From contig JAGTTD010000007.1 in assembly GCA_018398585.1 (NCBI GenBank), forward strand, positions 14,066,320 through 14,130,319: DNA of 64,000 bases. The letters run 5' to 3'. Below are positions 42,504-54,374 of the stretch, in pieces (the stretch's first letter is position 1; each line of letters begins with the position of its first letter). The stretch is from Simmondsia chinensis (taxonomy: Eukaryota; Streptophyta; Magnoliopsida; Caryophyllales; Simmondsiaceae). A program made the position numbers and the translations under genes. The notes below the pieces were generated by a model that was not told where the DNA came from, made no database searches, and saw nothing but the letters and a program-made list of their open reading frames with translations.

Positions 42504-42885
42504 TATGATTTAAAAAGGGAGAATTAGAGGGGTTTTACAACGCATGTTTAGACGTTTTAGTTTTTCATTAGCAAGCTCAAATTTGCTCCATTAGCATCTT
42601 TTGTTGATCATTGGAATTTTTGATATGATCCTCCATTGCTCCGAACCTTTCATCTTAGCGCTTGGACAAATTTTGCAAGGCTTGAAAACTTTGATCATAT
42701 TTCACACCTATACCTTGATCTTGTCTATTATCCACATCTTCAATTGCTTACCCATCGCAAGGATTTTTTAGAAGAGGATTTGAACTTGTTCCTCAACTTG
42801 TTTTGGCCAATGTTTGCAATAATATTGAGCGCTGCAGAAGCTGTCTTTTTGGGCACCATGGATTTGCCTTTGAGGTTCATAGCAA

Positions 42886-42899
42886 GCTCAGATACTATG
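42886..42899 (-). promoter_or_regulatory. RT-G primer-binding site, degenerate
   Basis: On the minus strand this reads CATAGTATCTGAGC, resembling TGGTATCAGAGC with two changes. It abuts the right LTR. Confidence 0.5.
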
Positions 42900-43262
42900 T
42901 TATTTGGATCCCCAAAAATCACTACGAATCAAACAATGAAGAACTTGGGAGAAGGAACTAAAAATTGTAGTAGAGTAAGGAAATTGCCACAGCAATAGTA
43001 AGGAAAAAGGAGGGAGGAAAAAAGGAAGGAAAGAGAGGAGTGAGTTTAAAGAAATTGAGAAAGAGAGAGTTAGAACTGAATATCAAAGTAGAAATTTTAT
43101 TAATTGAGTGAAGAATGAATTACAATGAAAGACTAATAGCTATTTATGGAGTTTACTATAGAAAATACTGAAAAATAACAAAAAAAATTCAAAACAAAAA
43201 TTGGTAAAATATGGCTTTTCTCCCCCACCAGCGGCCAATTGCATATTTTCCAGAACATGACA
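42898..43262 (-). repeat. RT-G 5' LTR
   Basis: On the plus strand it runs from tgttatttggatcc to ttttccagaacatgaca, so the minus strand starts TGTCATG and ends AATAACA. It has an inverted TATA-like ctatttatggag at about 43140. Confidence 0.6.
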
Positions 43263-44635
43263 ATTGGAGCTTTGATTACTCTAGCCATATAGGCATCAAA
43301 GTGAAGTTCCTCCAAGGCCAAGAGTGTATGATCAAGCACCATCAAAGTGATTTTCTGTATCTAATCGAGTAAAGATAGAGGAAATGTTGTTGAATTTTAT
43401 TTAGTGGTAATCTACACATGTTCTATTATCATAAAAGAGCTTAAGCAACTTATAGAGGATAGAGCTTGAATTGATTGCTTCTCTATAATAAAATACAAAC
43501 GTAGACTTTTAAAGTTTACATCAAACTTAAATAAGATAAAGATAGCTAAAGATATATCAAACATAACAAAGGTAGTTGGATTCAATTTTTTTTGAGAAGA
43601 GTCACTACCGTTGTTGAGGATTATTTGTGGCAAATATGTTGGTTCCTGATCCCGTTGATGATAGAGACAAGAAGGAGATATGCACAACAAACAAAAATCA
43701 CACATTCGAATAATTACAATTTCATATTAAGTCTACTGATTCGATACCTTAAATGAAGCAATTCGATCAACCCATCTACCAAAATTTGACATAAAATTCG
43801 ATATGACCAACTTGAATAATCCGAGCCACAGATGACCTGACCTAACTTAAACACAAACATATCTGTTTCAAAATTCTGAGATGCTCCAACTTGATTGACC
43901 AAAAATCCGAGATAATTCAAACTCAAAATGATCTTACTTGATTTAAAATAGACTTAATTAAATGTGATATAACTGAGCTGACGCAAAATAATAAATGACT
44001 CAATATAATTGCGTGAATGCTTGAAATGACTCTAATAAAATATTACCCAACTTGACAGTCCTGACTTAAATTTAATATGATTTGAGATAACCTAAAATTT
44101 AAATTGACACAATCATTTGACCTTAAACCAAGATGACTTGGGCCTGATATGGCACGACCCACTAAAAGCCTACACATAGAAGCCATAACTTGTGAAATGA
44201 TCCAACCTGATTAACAAAAAATCCAAGATAGCTCAAACAAGGTATCATTCAACCCGACTAAAACTCGACTTGGGTTGATTCGAAACTCGAGATGACATGA
44301 ATATGACATGATCTAACATAACCAAAACCTAACTCTAGCTTACCTCAAGCCAGGTTTGATCAAGCTCAATTGACTTGAAACCAAAGACAACTCAAATTGT
44401 TATGGAATTAAAGAAATTTAACATTTTTGGCTCTACTTGGTTACTGAAAGTGTTTTGCGTACAAAAAATTTTTCTTCACAAAAGATTCTCAATTAAGATT
44501 TTTTTTCTTCTTAAAAATTTGTATTTCTAACTAAAGAAAATACTTATATTATATAAATTCATATGAGGTTCACATTTGCTAAATTGATGTTTGACTGAAG
44601 TATATGACGTGAAATTATGATAAAAATATTTTTCC
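43263..44635. other. Non-coding interval with degenerate repeats
   Basis: No gene is visible. From about 43735 to 44400 short motifs such as 'gatatgaccaacttgaataatccga' and 'aaatgatccaacctgatt' recur, akin to 3770-4170. The rest is AT-rich. Confidence 0.5.
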
Positions 44636-44845
44636 CATCCGTGAAAAAAATTTATACTTTTATTTTTTGCAAGTCAGTGAAATATATATGAAAGAAAAAT
44701 ATTATAGCTATAAAGGGCATACCCTAGGAGACTGCCAAAGCCCACAACGATGAAGCAACGTCAAAACATAATTCAACAATGTCCTTACAAAAGAACAACC
44801 AAAGTAAAAAGACTAAGGAACAAAGAAGAGCTAATCTTCAAACCC

Positions 44846-45460
44846 TCATTGCCGGAGCAAGGAGGCATGGTGGTGAGATCCTCTAAACGAAGGGGCAGCA
44901 TGTAAGCGGCTCCTAACAAAACCCGTAATCTCCTCTCGCACAGCCGTAATTGATCTGGACAGAGAGCGCCGCACCTGAAGGTTGCGCTCGTACCAGAGAG
45001 TATGCACGGCTACTGAGAGGTAGAGTTGAGCAATGATGTAGCCAATATCTCGCCCCTTGAGATGCCGAGCTGCCCAAGTAACAAGATCGTCCCAAGGAAG
45101 GGTAGGCCAAGCAATAGATGTACTCGGAATGATGGAGCTCCAGACCGAAGCAGAAAAGGCATAAGCGAAGAAGAGGTGCTCATGAGTCTCATCAGCAAGG
45201 CCGCAGAAAACACAAACACCCTGAACTCCTGGTGCGTCGAAGAGCAGAAGCCGGTCCTGAGTCCAAAGTTCCTTCCGAGAAGCAAGCCATAGAAGAAAGG
45301 AGTGCCTTGGAATATGCATCTGAAACCATAGAAGGTGATGAATAGTGTCCGCCTCTCTCTTACTCCGTAATATCTCCCAAGTGGACTTGGTGGTGAATTT
45401 CCCCGAAGGGTCACCCAACCACCGAATGGAATCTGCCACACCAGCACGAGGTGAAGTCAA
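44846..45460 (-). pseudogene. LINE ORF2 C-terminus, zinc-binding RT region
   Basis: The 204-codon frame contains FTTKSTWEILRSKREADTIH, WFQMHIPRHSFLLWLASRKE, DRLLLFDAP and CVFCGLADETHEHLFF, the zf-RVT module found after the reverse transcriptase in plant L1 elements. Its C-x2-C-x7-H-x-H pattern is kept. It ends at a stop close to the 3' UTR (44846-44658). Confidence 0.85.
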
Positions 45461-46486
45461 TCATGTCCCAAATGGGGCGGAGCTCCGAACAACCCTGTGG
45501 AAGCCTCCACTAATCACCCTTAATAACACCTGAGACTCGAGAATCCCTCAAAAGCCCTGAAGAAGTGAGCAGACAAGCAGGGAAGAGCTCCGCAAGACGG
45601 CCGCACTGCAGCCAAAAATTAGTCCATAGGGTAGCGTCAAGGCCAACACCTATGACGTGATAAATCATACTAGAGCAAAGACGGCGGACTGACAAAATCT
45701 GACACCATCACCATGAAGTTGAACTCGGCGTCCAAATAGTCCAGAAACTCCTCCCTCGAAGCCAGTTCAGATGAACCCAGCATGGGCAGAGCAAAGAACG
45801 GTCAGTAAGAAGAAACCAGATGTGCTTCATAATCGAAGCCTGGTTCCACTTAGCAAGACGACAAAGCCCTAAACATCTTTCACGTCTAGGATAGCACAAA
45901 TGTCTCTAAGCTGCCTTCGCTCCCCCCAAGGTCAACGAAGAACCTCGCCAAAGAAATGGTGCTAAAGTCGACTCAATCCTCATTATCATTGCCTTCGGAA
46001 GCATGAAGACCGATGACCAATAGTCCCGAATAGCAAAGAGAACAGATCGGATGAGCTGCAGGCGGCCAGTGTATGACAGAGAACGAGAGGTCCAAAGTCC
46101 AATACGGGAGAGGATGCGATCAAGAAGTGGTTTGCAGTCAACATACTGCAGCCAAGAAGTAATTAGGGGTACTCCTAGATATCGAACTGGGTACTAAATC
46201 TCAAAATACTTATTATATCTCTTTGAATCGCAAAATCAAATCCTGCCAAGAAAACTAAACTTTTTGCTGCATTCGAGAAGAGCCCTGAGAGAATAGCAAA
46301 GCGATTTAAGGCCTCATGAACAACTGTGACACTGTCTAAATCACCCCGACAGAAAATCATTAGATCATCAGCGAAGCATAAATGCATTAACCCAGTGCGA
46401 CGGCAACCTGGATGATAGCGAAATTGCGTAGCATCGATAGCACGGCGAATTAAACCCCGGAGATCCTCCATAGCGATAACAAACAA
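45461..46486 (-). pseudogene. LINE reverse transcriptase, second half
   Basis: The frame at 46486-46175 encodes HLCFADDLMIFCRGD, the F-A-D-D active site of LINE reverse transcriptases (two catalytic Asp retained), and LSGLFSNAAKSLVFLAGF of the thumb region. Beyond it, 46174-45461 has only short frames with stops, though the order is as expected. Confidence 0.82.
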
Positions 46487-46519
46487 ATAATGAGAGAGCA
46501 GGTCACCCTGACGAACACC

Positions 46520-47640
46520 TCAACTAGAGTGGAAGAAGCCCTCAAGTTCGCCATTAATGGCGACAGAAAAGTGGGCTGTAAAAAGGCACTCTCGGACCCA
46601 ACAAACCTTAAGCTCAAGAATCCCCATACTCCTCATACCGGCAAGAATGAAATCCCAGTGGACTATGTCAAAAGCTTTACAGATATCAACCTTTAGAGCA
46701 CAACGAGGCAAGATCGGAAGGTGATAAACACGCATCAACTCCTGCGTCAAAAGGATGCTATCGAAAATCCGACGACCTGGGACAAAAGCAATATGAGCAT
46801 CATCAATCATCCCGGGAAGGACACCCTTTAGATTGTTTGCAAGGATCTTAGTGATGCCCTTATAGATCACATTGCAGTAGGAGATAGGGCGGAAATCGCC
46901 AAAAGTGGAGGGAGACTCCACTTTAGGCACGAGGCAGATCCTGGTGGCGTTTAGGGCACCCAGCATGCGCCCTAAAACAAAGAAAAACTGTACAGCTAAT
47001 AAATACTCCTCCCACCACCTCCCAAGCCCTCTTAAAGAAGAGGGAAGTGTAACCATCAGGCCCCGGGGCCCTATCATCACCAATAGAAAAGAGAGCATCA
47101 CGAACCTCAACAGTAAAGATTGGGGTGATCAGTGGGCAAGCCTGATCCTCAGAAATACATGCCCCAAAAAGATCTGAGACATCCTCAGTCAATGGACCAC
47201 TAGACTTAGTAAGCAACTCTTGGAAAAAAAAAAAAAAAAAAAAAAACAACCCTAGTATGAGAGATCAACTGCGGATCATCCGTCGACACACCATCCAGAG
47301 CAACAATAGAGAAAATCTAGTTCCTGGCCTACCGATGGAGGACAAACCGATGGAAGAACTGAATGCTCTGATCTCCGAGTGAAAGCCACTGAAAACGTGA
47401 CTTCTGATGGTAGAATGTCTCCTTATCCCGACATAAGTGTGAATACTCGCGGAATAGTCGGCGCTCCTCTAGTCGAAGGGCATAACTCTCAAGGTCCTCA
47501 TCCAAGGCTTTCTGGCCCATGGTCCACGCATCTCGAGCCACCTCGATTCTGATCAAAATATGGCTAAAATGGCGGGTGTAGAGGGCCTCTTCAGCAACTT
47601 CAGCTTCTGAGTGAGCTGATACATCGGAGAACCCTCAACA
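46520..47640 (-). pseudogene. LINE reverse transcriptase, first half
   Basis: The minus strand encodes RFQWLSLGDQSIQFFH and APGPDGYTSLFFKRAWEVVG across 47556-46923. The frame from 47110 follows with TRICLVPKVESPSTFGDFRP, NNLKGVLPGMIDDAHIAFVP and KVDICKAFDIVHWDF, which has the first catalytic Asp. A T run of about 26 (plus-strand A, 47224-47247) has expanded between the fingers segments, and frame changes are present. RT-D inserted at 47650. Confidence 0.82.
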
Positions 47641-47650
47641 CAAGTGTCCC

Positions 47651-48053
47651 TGTTATGATTCATTAGATTTTAGTTGTAATTTTTGGTTGTATTTTGGGTA
47701 TTGTCTTCATTGTTGTGTTGGCCAAGTATTCAAATGTAAGTGAGTGGGACTTGGCGCCTTAGGAGGTCAGTTGGAGTCAACCAAAGTCAAATATGGCGGC
47801 TGTTATGTGTTTGGGGCCAAATTGCTGTTTGAGTCGGTTAGAGTTAGTTGGCTAGGTTCAATGTTTCTAATCTTGTATAAATAAGCTCTAAGCATGTAAT
47901 TTCTTCATCCAATCAATAAAATTCAGATTTTCCTTTGGAATTTCTCTCTCTTTTCTCATCTCCTTCTCTGTTTCTCATCCCCTTTCACTTCTCTTCTCAT
48001 ATCAACTCTTTCTTCTACAAGGTTAGCCTTTCAATCTAAATTGGAAGCTAACA
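47651..48053 (+). repeat. RT-D 5' LTR
   Basis: It starts TGTTATGATTCATTAG and ends GAAGCTAACA, with TATA-like tgtataaataagctc at about 47873-47887. It has about 57 bp (around 47774-47830) that the 3' LTR lacks. Confidence 0.9.
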
Positions 48054-48054
48054 A

Positions 48055-48067
48055 TTGGTATCAAAGC
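48055..48067 (+). promoter_or_regulatory. RT-D primer-binding site
   Basis: TTGGTATCAAAGC, one base from the initiator Met tRNA complement, immediately after the LTR. Confidence 0.82.
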
Positions 48068-48118
48068 TAGTTCAAGCAATCAATTGATTGATTGAGGCTA
48101 GTAAAAACAAAGAAAATC

Positions 48119-49630
48119 ATGACCGATGGTGTAAGAACTAGATCTGGAGCTGGTGGTGCAAATGCACCTGGTCCGCAAGGGACTTATGCTGCTGCAGTTG
48201 CAGGTCCTGATGAAATTCGTGCTGAGGAAGCTAGTGCAAATGCTAAAAATGGACCTCAGTACTTAACTACTTATCATCTTCAGAACTTAAACAACAAAAT
48301 GGATTGAATTTTGACATTATTGTTGGAAAAGGATGCGAATAAGGAAGACCGGTTGCAACAAATTGAGGTGAAGCTTGTGCAATTGCAGGAGCAAGTTAAT
48401 AAGCAAGGAGAATCCTCAGTTAACGTAATCCTTAATCCAGCTAGTCAGATCTTTCAACCGGTTGAAGCGGATCAACAGCAAAATAATGTTGACAGAACTA
48501 AAGGTCAAGTTAGGACTTGAGGAAAATCTCCAATGTTACAATCTAATGCAGGACCTTCAATTCACATCAGATCAGCTGAGAATCAACCTACACAACTTGA
48601 AATTACTAAAGAAAATTAGGATCGTGCCTCAGGACAAGCTCATTACAGATCGAATGGCTTGAATGCAGATTACAATACCAGGCAGCAGAATTCTGTTTTG
48701 CTTCACAGAATTGCAGATGATGAGCTCGAGCATCCAGATAGACCTCCTGATGGACAATTTTAGCATAGATCAGGGAGTAATGACAATTCATCTGGTGGCA
48801 GGAGTGGTACTTACAGGCAGCCAAGGGTGGAGATATATCCTTTTGATGGTAAACAACCGGAATCTTGGTTAAGAAGATGTGATCGATATTTTTAGTATTA
48901 TAACATACATGAAGATGAAAAGCTTCAACTAGCTGCTATACATTTACATGGTGATCATGAGGTATGGTATTACAGTTTGTTGAAGAGCAAACCTAATCTT
49001 TCTTGGGGCCAATTCATAGAAGAAATGTGTGAACGTTGTGGAGAAGATGAGTCAACTGACGTTGTGGATAGCTTTAACAAGTTGTCCCAAACCTCAACCG
49101 TGAGGGAGTATATGATCAGATTTGAAAATTTATGAGCTAATTTGTTGTCAGTCCTATCCATTGCTCCGGGTGATGCAGAATCCTATTATGTATCTTGTTT
49201 TGTGAGTGGATTGAAGCCAAGGATCAAGAATATGGTGAAAGCCATTGGTCCTAAGACATTGTCCAGTGCTTACAACAAGGCAAAATTGATTGAAGCTACT
49301 TTAGTCCAAACAAGTGATAAGAACAAGTTCAAAGGAAATTATTCCAGACTACAGCAAAAGGAGCAATCAGGCTCCAGATTCAAGCGTGCTGTTGACAAGA
49401 GTTCAGTGAGGCTATGCTTTCATTGTAACCGACCATATCAGCCTGGTCATAGGTGCAAATCTCAGGCATTAATGTATGCAAGGGGGTCCCGTGTTGGTGT
49501 TGTTTCTGGCAGTGAAAATTCAGAGGCTGAGGAAGACAGTTTCAACTCCTCTTCACAAGATGAACTGCTAGATGATGAAGTTGAGATATCAATGAAGGCA
49601 TTGACCGGGAGTGGAGCTCATAATACCATT
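48119..49630 (+). pseudogene. gag: RT-D gag pseudogene
   Basis: The N-terminal frame starts at 48119 (MTDGVRTRSGAGGANAPG) and has a TGA at 48305 and another at 48518. The capsid part is in shifted frames (RQPRVEIYPFDGKQPESWLR and LSWGQFIEEMCER, with a TAG and a TGA). From 49142 one frame is open through YYVSCFVSGLKPRIKNMVKA and the zinc knuckle CFHCNRPYQPGHRC to an acidic linker. It corresponds segment by segment to the RT-C gag. Confidence 0.85.
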
Positions 49631-49996
49631 AGAATTAGAGACAAGGCTGGTAAAACCTCTATCATTGTTCTTATTGATAGTAGGAGCACACATCGTTTTG
49701 TTGATCCCAAGTTGATTAAGAAAGGGAGGCATGAAGTGACAAAGACTCACCCATTGGCGGTTATGGTGGCTGATGGCAATTCCCTAACAACTCAAAACAA
49801 GTATCTAGCATTTCCATGGTCTATGCAAGATCATCAATTCACCTTTGATTTTAGAGTTCTTCCTTTGGGAGGTTGTGATATGGTGCTAGGTGTGGATTTG
49901 ATGCGAACCTTCAATCCGGCGGTGTTTGATTTTGATAAAATGACCGTGGCATTTGAGGTTCATGGCACTAAAGTCTCTTTGCAAGGCATATCATAG
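49631..49996 (+). pseudogene. RT-D protease
   Basis: This continues the frame from 49142 without a break. The active site reads VLIDSRSTHRFVDP, where RT-C and the family have D-S-G, so the conserved Gly is Arg and activity is unlikely. The closing strand FRVLPLGGCDMVLGVDLM is intact. The frame stops at 49994-49996 (TAG). Confidence 0.82.
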
Positions 49997-50074
49997 GAAG
50001 CTCAGCTCAAGTTGATTGATGGTAAACGACTACAAGGTGGAATCAAGAAGAAAGCAGTATAGTGGCTCGGGCAT

Positions 50075-50592
50075 TTGTTTGTGATCTCCTTTGTTGAGCT
50101 GCAGCAGGACATCAAACCAGAAGTCCAGGCCTTAGTTGAAGAGTTTGAGGACATTTTTGAGCAACCAAAGAGCCTCCCTCCTCAAAGGAGTGTGGACCAT
50201 GCCATTTCTCTTTGTGCAAATGCTGATCCAGTCAAGATTAGGCCATACCGCTATGCTCATGGCCAAAAGACAGAAATTGAGAGGCAAGTTGAGGAGTTAC
50301 TCCACATGAGTTTCATTAGACCAAGCCATAGTCCTTTTGCTTCACCTGTGATCCTGTGAAGAAGAAAGATGGCTCGACTAGAATGTGCATTAATTATCAA
50401 CAATTGAATTCTTTGACAGTGAAGGATAAGTTTCCCATTCCCGTCATAGATGATTTGCTTGACGAGTTATATGGCGCATGCTTCTTCTCTAAGCTTAATT
50501 TGAGATAGGGGTATCATCAAATCAGAGTTCTTGAGCCGGATATATACAAGACTGCTTTTCAGACTCATCATGGGCATTTCGAGTTTGTTGTT
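50075..50592 (+). pseudogene. RT-D reverse transcriptase, N-terminal part
   Basis: The frame 50075-50359 encodes [14 protein letters not shown], then a one-base loss shifts it. The rest gives [19 protein letters not shown] and FFSKLNLR followed by TAG and GYHQIRV. The first catalytic residue, Asp in RT-C (KLDLR), is Asn here (KLNLR). Confidence 0.85.
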
Positions 50593-52341
50593 ATGCCTTT
50601 TGGCCTAACAAATGCTCCGGCCACTTTTCAAGCGGCAATGAATGATGTTTTCAAGCCTTTCTTGGGAAGATCTGTGCTCGTTTTCTTCAATAACATACTG
50701 ATTTATAGCTCGTCTTATGAAGATCATCTCACGCACCTTAGACAAGTCTTTGTGGTGATGTGGCAGCACAAGTTCTTTGCTAAGTTGTCCAAATGTTCGT
50801 TTGCTCAGACGAAGCTGGAGTATTTGGGCCATGTCATTTCTCAAGAAGGAGTTTCCACTGATCCTACTAAGATCCAAGCGATGCAAGATTGGCCAATTCC
50901 AATAACCTTGAAGCAATTGAGAGGTTTTTTGGGTTTGACTGGGTATTATAGGAAATTCATTAAAGGTTATGGTTCTTTTGCCAAACCTTTAACAGAACTC
51001 CTAAAAAAGGATGCTTTCTTATGGATAGAGAAGTCTCAAGTTACTTTTGAAGCCCTTAAGTCAGCCATGTGTGCTGCACCCGTGTTGGCAATGCCAAATT
51101 TTGAAGAGAGCTTTGTGTTAGAGGCAGATGCAAGCGGTTCAGGTATTGGGGCTGTTCTTTCTCAACATGGAAGGTCAATTGCTTATTTGAGTCAAGCTCT
51201 TAGTCCCAAGCATCAAGCTATGTCGACATATGAGAAAGAATATCTAGTAATTCTTTTAGCCGTTGAAAAATGGAGGCATTACTTGGATGGTCACAAGTTC
51301 ATCATTCGAACGGATCACCAAAGCCTCAAGCATCTCCTTGAGCAAAAGATTGTGACGAGAATACAAAAGAAGGGCTTAATGAAGATGCTTGGCCTTGATT
51401 ATGACATTGAGTATAAAAGGGTCAAGGAGAATGCTGCAGCCGATGCTTTGTCCAGAAAATTTGAGGATGCTGAAGTTGGGTACTGCAGTGCCACAACCGT
51501 GGTGGTCCCTTTATGGATGGAAGAGATTTATAAGACATGTGAGGGTGATTCTTTTGTCCAAGAGTGTGTAGCTGCCGCCCTTATGAAGGATGTAGGAAAG
51601 AAGAATGACAATGCAGCTGGTATATCAGTACAAAGAGGTCTGATCAGAGTTCATGGCAGGTTGTATGTTGGATCTGCTACTGGATTGAGGGATCAGATTA
51701 TACAAGCCTCTCATGATGCAGATTGGGGAGGTCATGCCGGTATAGAAGGCACTTATCAAAGGGTCAAAGCATACTTTAGTTGGCCATGCTTGAAAAAAGA
51801 AGTGGGTGAGTATGTTAAGGCTTTTGAGGTATGTCAACAAACCAAATTAGGAGATCAATGTTACAAGGGTCTTCTTCAACCCCTTCTCATTCCGGATGGA
51901 CCATGGATTAACATTAGCATGGATTTCATTGAGGGATTGCCAAGGTCTGAAGGCAAGGAAGTCATATGGGTGGTAGTGGATCGTTTCACCAAATATAGCC
52001 ATTTCATTGCTCTTGCTCAACCTGTAACCGCTGAAAAATTGGCAAGAATCTTCCTTGACAACATATATAAGTTACATGGATTGCCTCAATCCATTGTTTC
52101 GGATCAGGATAAGATCTTCACAAGCACATTTTGGAGGGAGTTGTTCAAATTGATGGGTACAACGTTGGCACTTAGTTCCTCTTATCATCCTCAAATGGAT
52201 GGCCAAACCGAACGTGTCAACCAATGTGTGGAGCAATACCTCTGGAGTATGGTCTTCTTACGGCCTAAGGAGTGGAATCATTGGCTTTCTTTGGCGGAGT
52301 ATTGGTTCAACACTCACTTTCATGCATCCATTGGCACTTGA
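50593..52341 (+). pseudogene. RT-D reverse transcriptase end, RNase H and integrase
   Basis: An open frame of 582 codons, the longest in the window. It starts inside the reverse transcriptase ([20 protein letters not shown]), and FFNNILIYS replaces the F-x-D-D active site, so both Asp residues are Asn. RNase H follows (LEADASGSGIGAVLSQHG, TDHQSLKHLLEQ, AAADALSRKFED). Then comes integrase, with zinc motif HDADWGGHAG and AFEVCQQTK (one Cys changed to Phe) and core residues in MDFIEGLP, VSDQDKIF and MDGQTERVNQ. It ends at a TGA in SIGT*. Long openness with dead active sites is notable. Confidence 0.88.
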
Positions 52342-52953
52342 CCTTTCCAAGCCTTGTATGGCTATCCTCCTCCTTCTCCAATGGTGCTTCAATAGCCGGG
52401 AGCTACTGATTCTGTAGCAGGTGATCTGGTGCAGCAGAGGAAGCAGATCTTGTAAGTACTCAAAGATAATCTCTAACAAGCTCGGGCACGAATGAAATTT
52501 TATGCAGACAAAAAGAGGGTAGACAAAAGCTATGAAGTTGGAGACATGGTCTACCTTAAATTACAACCGTATAGACAGTCTTCTTTGGCTGTCAAGAGAA
52601 ATGTCAAGCTAAGTGCTCGTTTCTTTGGCCCATACAAAATTTTGGAGAAAATTGGCAACGTTGCATACAAGCTCGACTTACCTTCACATTCATACATTCA
52701 CCTGGTGTTTCATGTCTCTCTACTTAAAAAGCAGGTCAAGAGGGGGACTGAGATTGCTCGGGAGCCACCTGAAGCAGGAACTAAGGGTATGCTGCTGCTG
52801 CAACCTGCTGCTATCAAGGCACGAAGAACAATGCAGGTCGAACATGGTGCATTGCAAGAAGTGTTGGTGCAATGGTGCAATTTGAACAACAGCTTTGTGA
52901 CTTGGGAAGATTACAACTTCTTGAAGAGCCAATTCCCTAATTTTACTCCTTGA
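52342..52953 (+). pseudogene. RT-D integrase C-terminus with chromodomain-like tail
   Basis: After scattered stops (to 52491), the frame 52492-52953 encodes YEVGDMVYLKLQPYRQ, FHVSLLKKQ and the tail VQWCNLNNSFVTWEDYNFLK, matching RT-C. It ends in a stop, followed by the polypurine tract caagagggagggaa (52969-52982). Confidence 0.78.
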
Positions 52954-52995
52954 GGACAAGAAGTTTCTCAAGAGGGAGGGAATGTTATGATTCAT

Positions 52996-53798
52996 TGTCA
53001 CGACTCTAGCCATGACAAGGTCAAGATAGGCTAGCAATTGAGCCAAGACATTGTCTAGGTTCTGAGCCGGGGCCTTATCGCATTCTCAAGACATGGGCAG
53101 AATTGAATGTCATGGACTGGGGAGGTTCAGATGGGCCTATGTCTAGTTCACGGCCAGGACAATGTCATGACACAGCCGAGCCGCGCCCGGGCTGTGACCT
53201 GCAGCGTCCATTGCCAGGCCAGGTTGCACCCGATAGTGTCAAGGGTACGTCTTCAGCCCTAACCGCCACAGCCGATCATCCGGTCAGCTTCCAAGGGCGC
53301 GCCTTAGCTTGGAATAATCTAGAAGCAGCTGGAAGCACATGGGCGATTCTCCTCCAACCGATTTTCCCTCCAATATTTGAATAATTCCCTTTTCCCGCCT
53401 TTATTTGAATAGGTAGTTATTTTCCGCCATTTTATTTGAATATTTTTCAAATTGTACTAAGCTAGGAAACTTCTAGAATTAGTTTGCTAGATTGCTATAA
53501 ATAGAAGGCATTAGCAATGTAATAAAAATCTATCAATCTAACAATTTAATGAAACCAATTAAAGAATGAATCAAATGATTCTTCTTCTCATCTCAAGTGT
53601 TCTTTCTATTTCTGTCTCTCACCTAAACTCTATTTCTCTTCTCATCTAAAACCTATCTCAATTCTTTCTCTCATCTTAATTCTAATTCTATCTCTCATCT
53701 CAAACTCTCTCTCTAAATTCTATCCTTCTCAACTCAATGTATCAATTCACGTTCCAACTCCCATCCGAAACAAAGTCACGAATTCAAGGATCGTGACA
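52996..53798 (+). repeat. RT-E 5' LTR
   Basis: TATA-like gctataaatagaagg lies at about 53493-53507. The GC-rich first half (53103-53384) holds a 93-codon frame also present in the other LTR. I do not treat it as a gene. Confidence 0.92.
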
Positions 53799-53800
53799 AG

Positions 53801-53813
53801 TGGTATCAGAGCC
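53801..53813 (+). promoter_or_regulatory. RT-E primer-binding site
   Basis: TGGTATCAGAGCC is an exact initiator Met tRNA complement, two bases after the LTR. Confidence 0.9.
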
Positions 53814-54374
53814 ATCATCGATCGGAGCCTCATTATAAAAAAAAAAATTTCCGCTGCGCTCATTTTTCCATTCATCTTGAGATCAAGGATCTTATCAAAA
53901 AAAAAAAAAAAATCAGGACCGATCGGGTTCAAACAGAACCGAACCGGCCCTGCCAAGGTGCTGCGCAGACGACACCAGTAAGCTGACAGTGTCAAGGCGA
54001 TGGTCCTAGCTCAAGCAGCAGCAAGTGAAGTGCCAGCAATCTAAGTGCAAGTGCTAATGCAAGTTGATCGAAGCCTGAAGCACTGCAGTATTCATAACAA
54101 GCTTGTCGAAGCTAGGATCGGCTCGCGGTTGCTGGTTTTAGCAGAGAAGGATTTGAAAATTGATTGTAGAAATTGCTAATGAAGCATAAGGCCAGGAGTT
54201 CAATGTCGAAAAATGCGATCAGTTGATTTAACAAGTTGTAGAAACATTAAATAAATCCTAAAAAGATTCAGTTTAACCTATACTTGCTCAACAATCAGAT
54301 TACAGCTTATTGCGAGTAAATTTTGATAAATCAGAATTATCTAGCCAAAGGACTTAATTGTTGAGTAAATTCAG

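Larger units (their letters stand above)
40212..43262 (-). mobile_element. RT-G, decayed gag-pro Gypsy element
   Basis: Diverged LTRs at 40212-40614 and 42898-43262 share aatcaacaatgaagaa.ttggaagaa and the stretch from actaaaaattg. A primer-binding site beside the right LTR and a purine tract beside the left one give minus orientation. The interior (about 2.3 kb) has gag and protease remnants but no reverse transcriptase or integrase. No target duplication was found, so the ends are tentative. Confidence 0.65.

Noticed and set aside
46490..46696. Plus-strand frame within the LINE
   Set aside because: Antisense to the reverse transcriptase region, a shadow.
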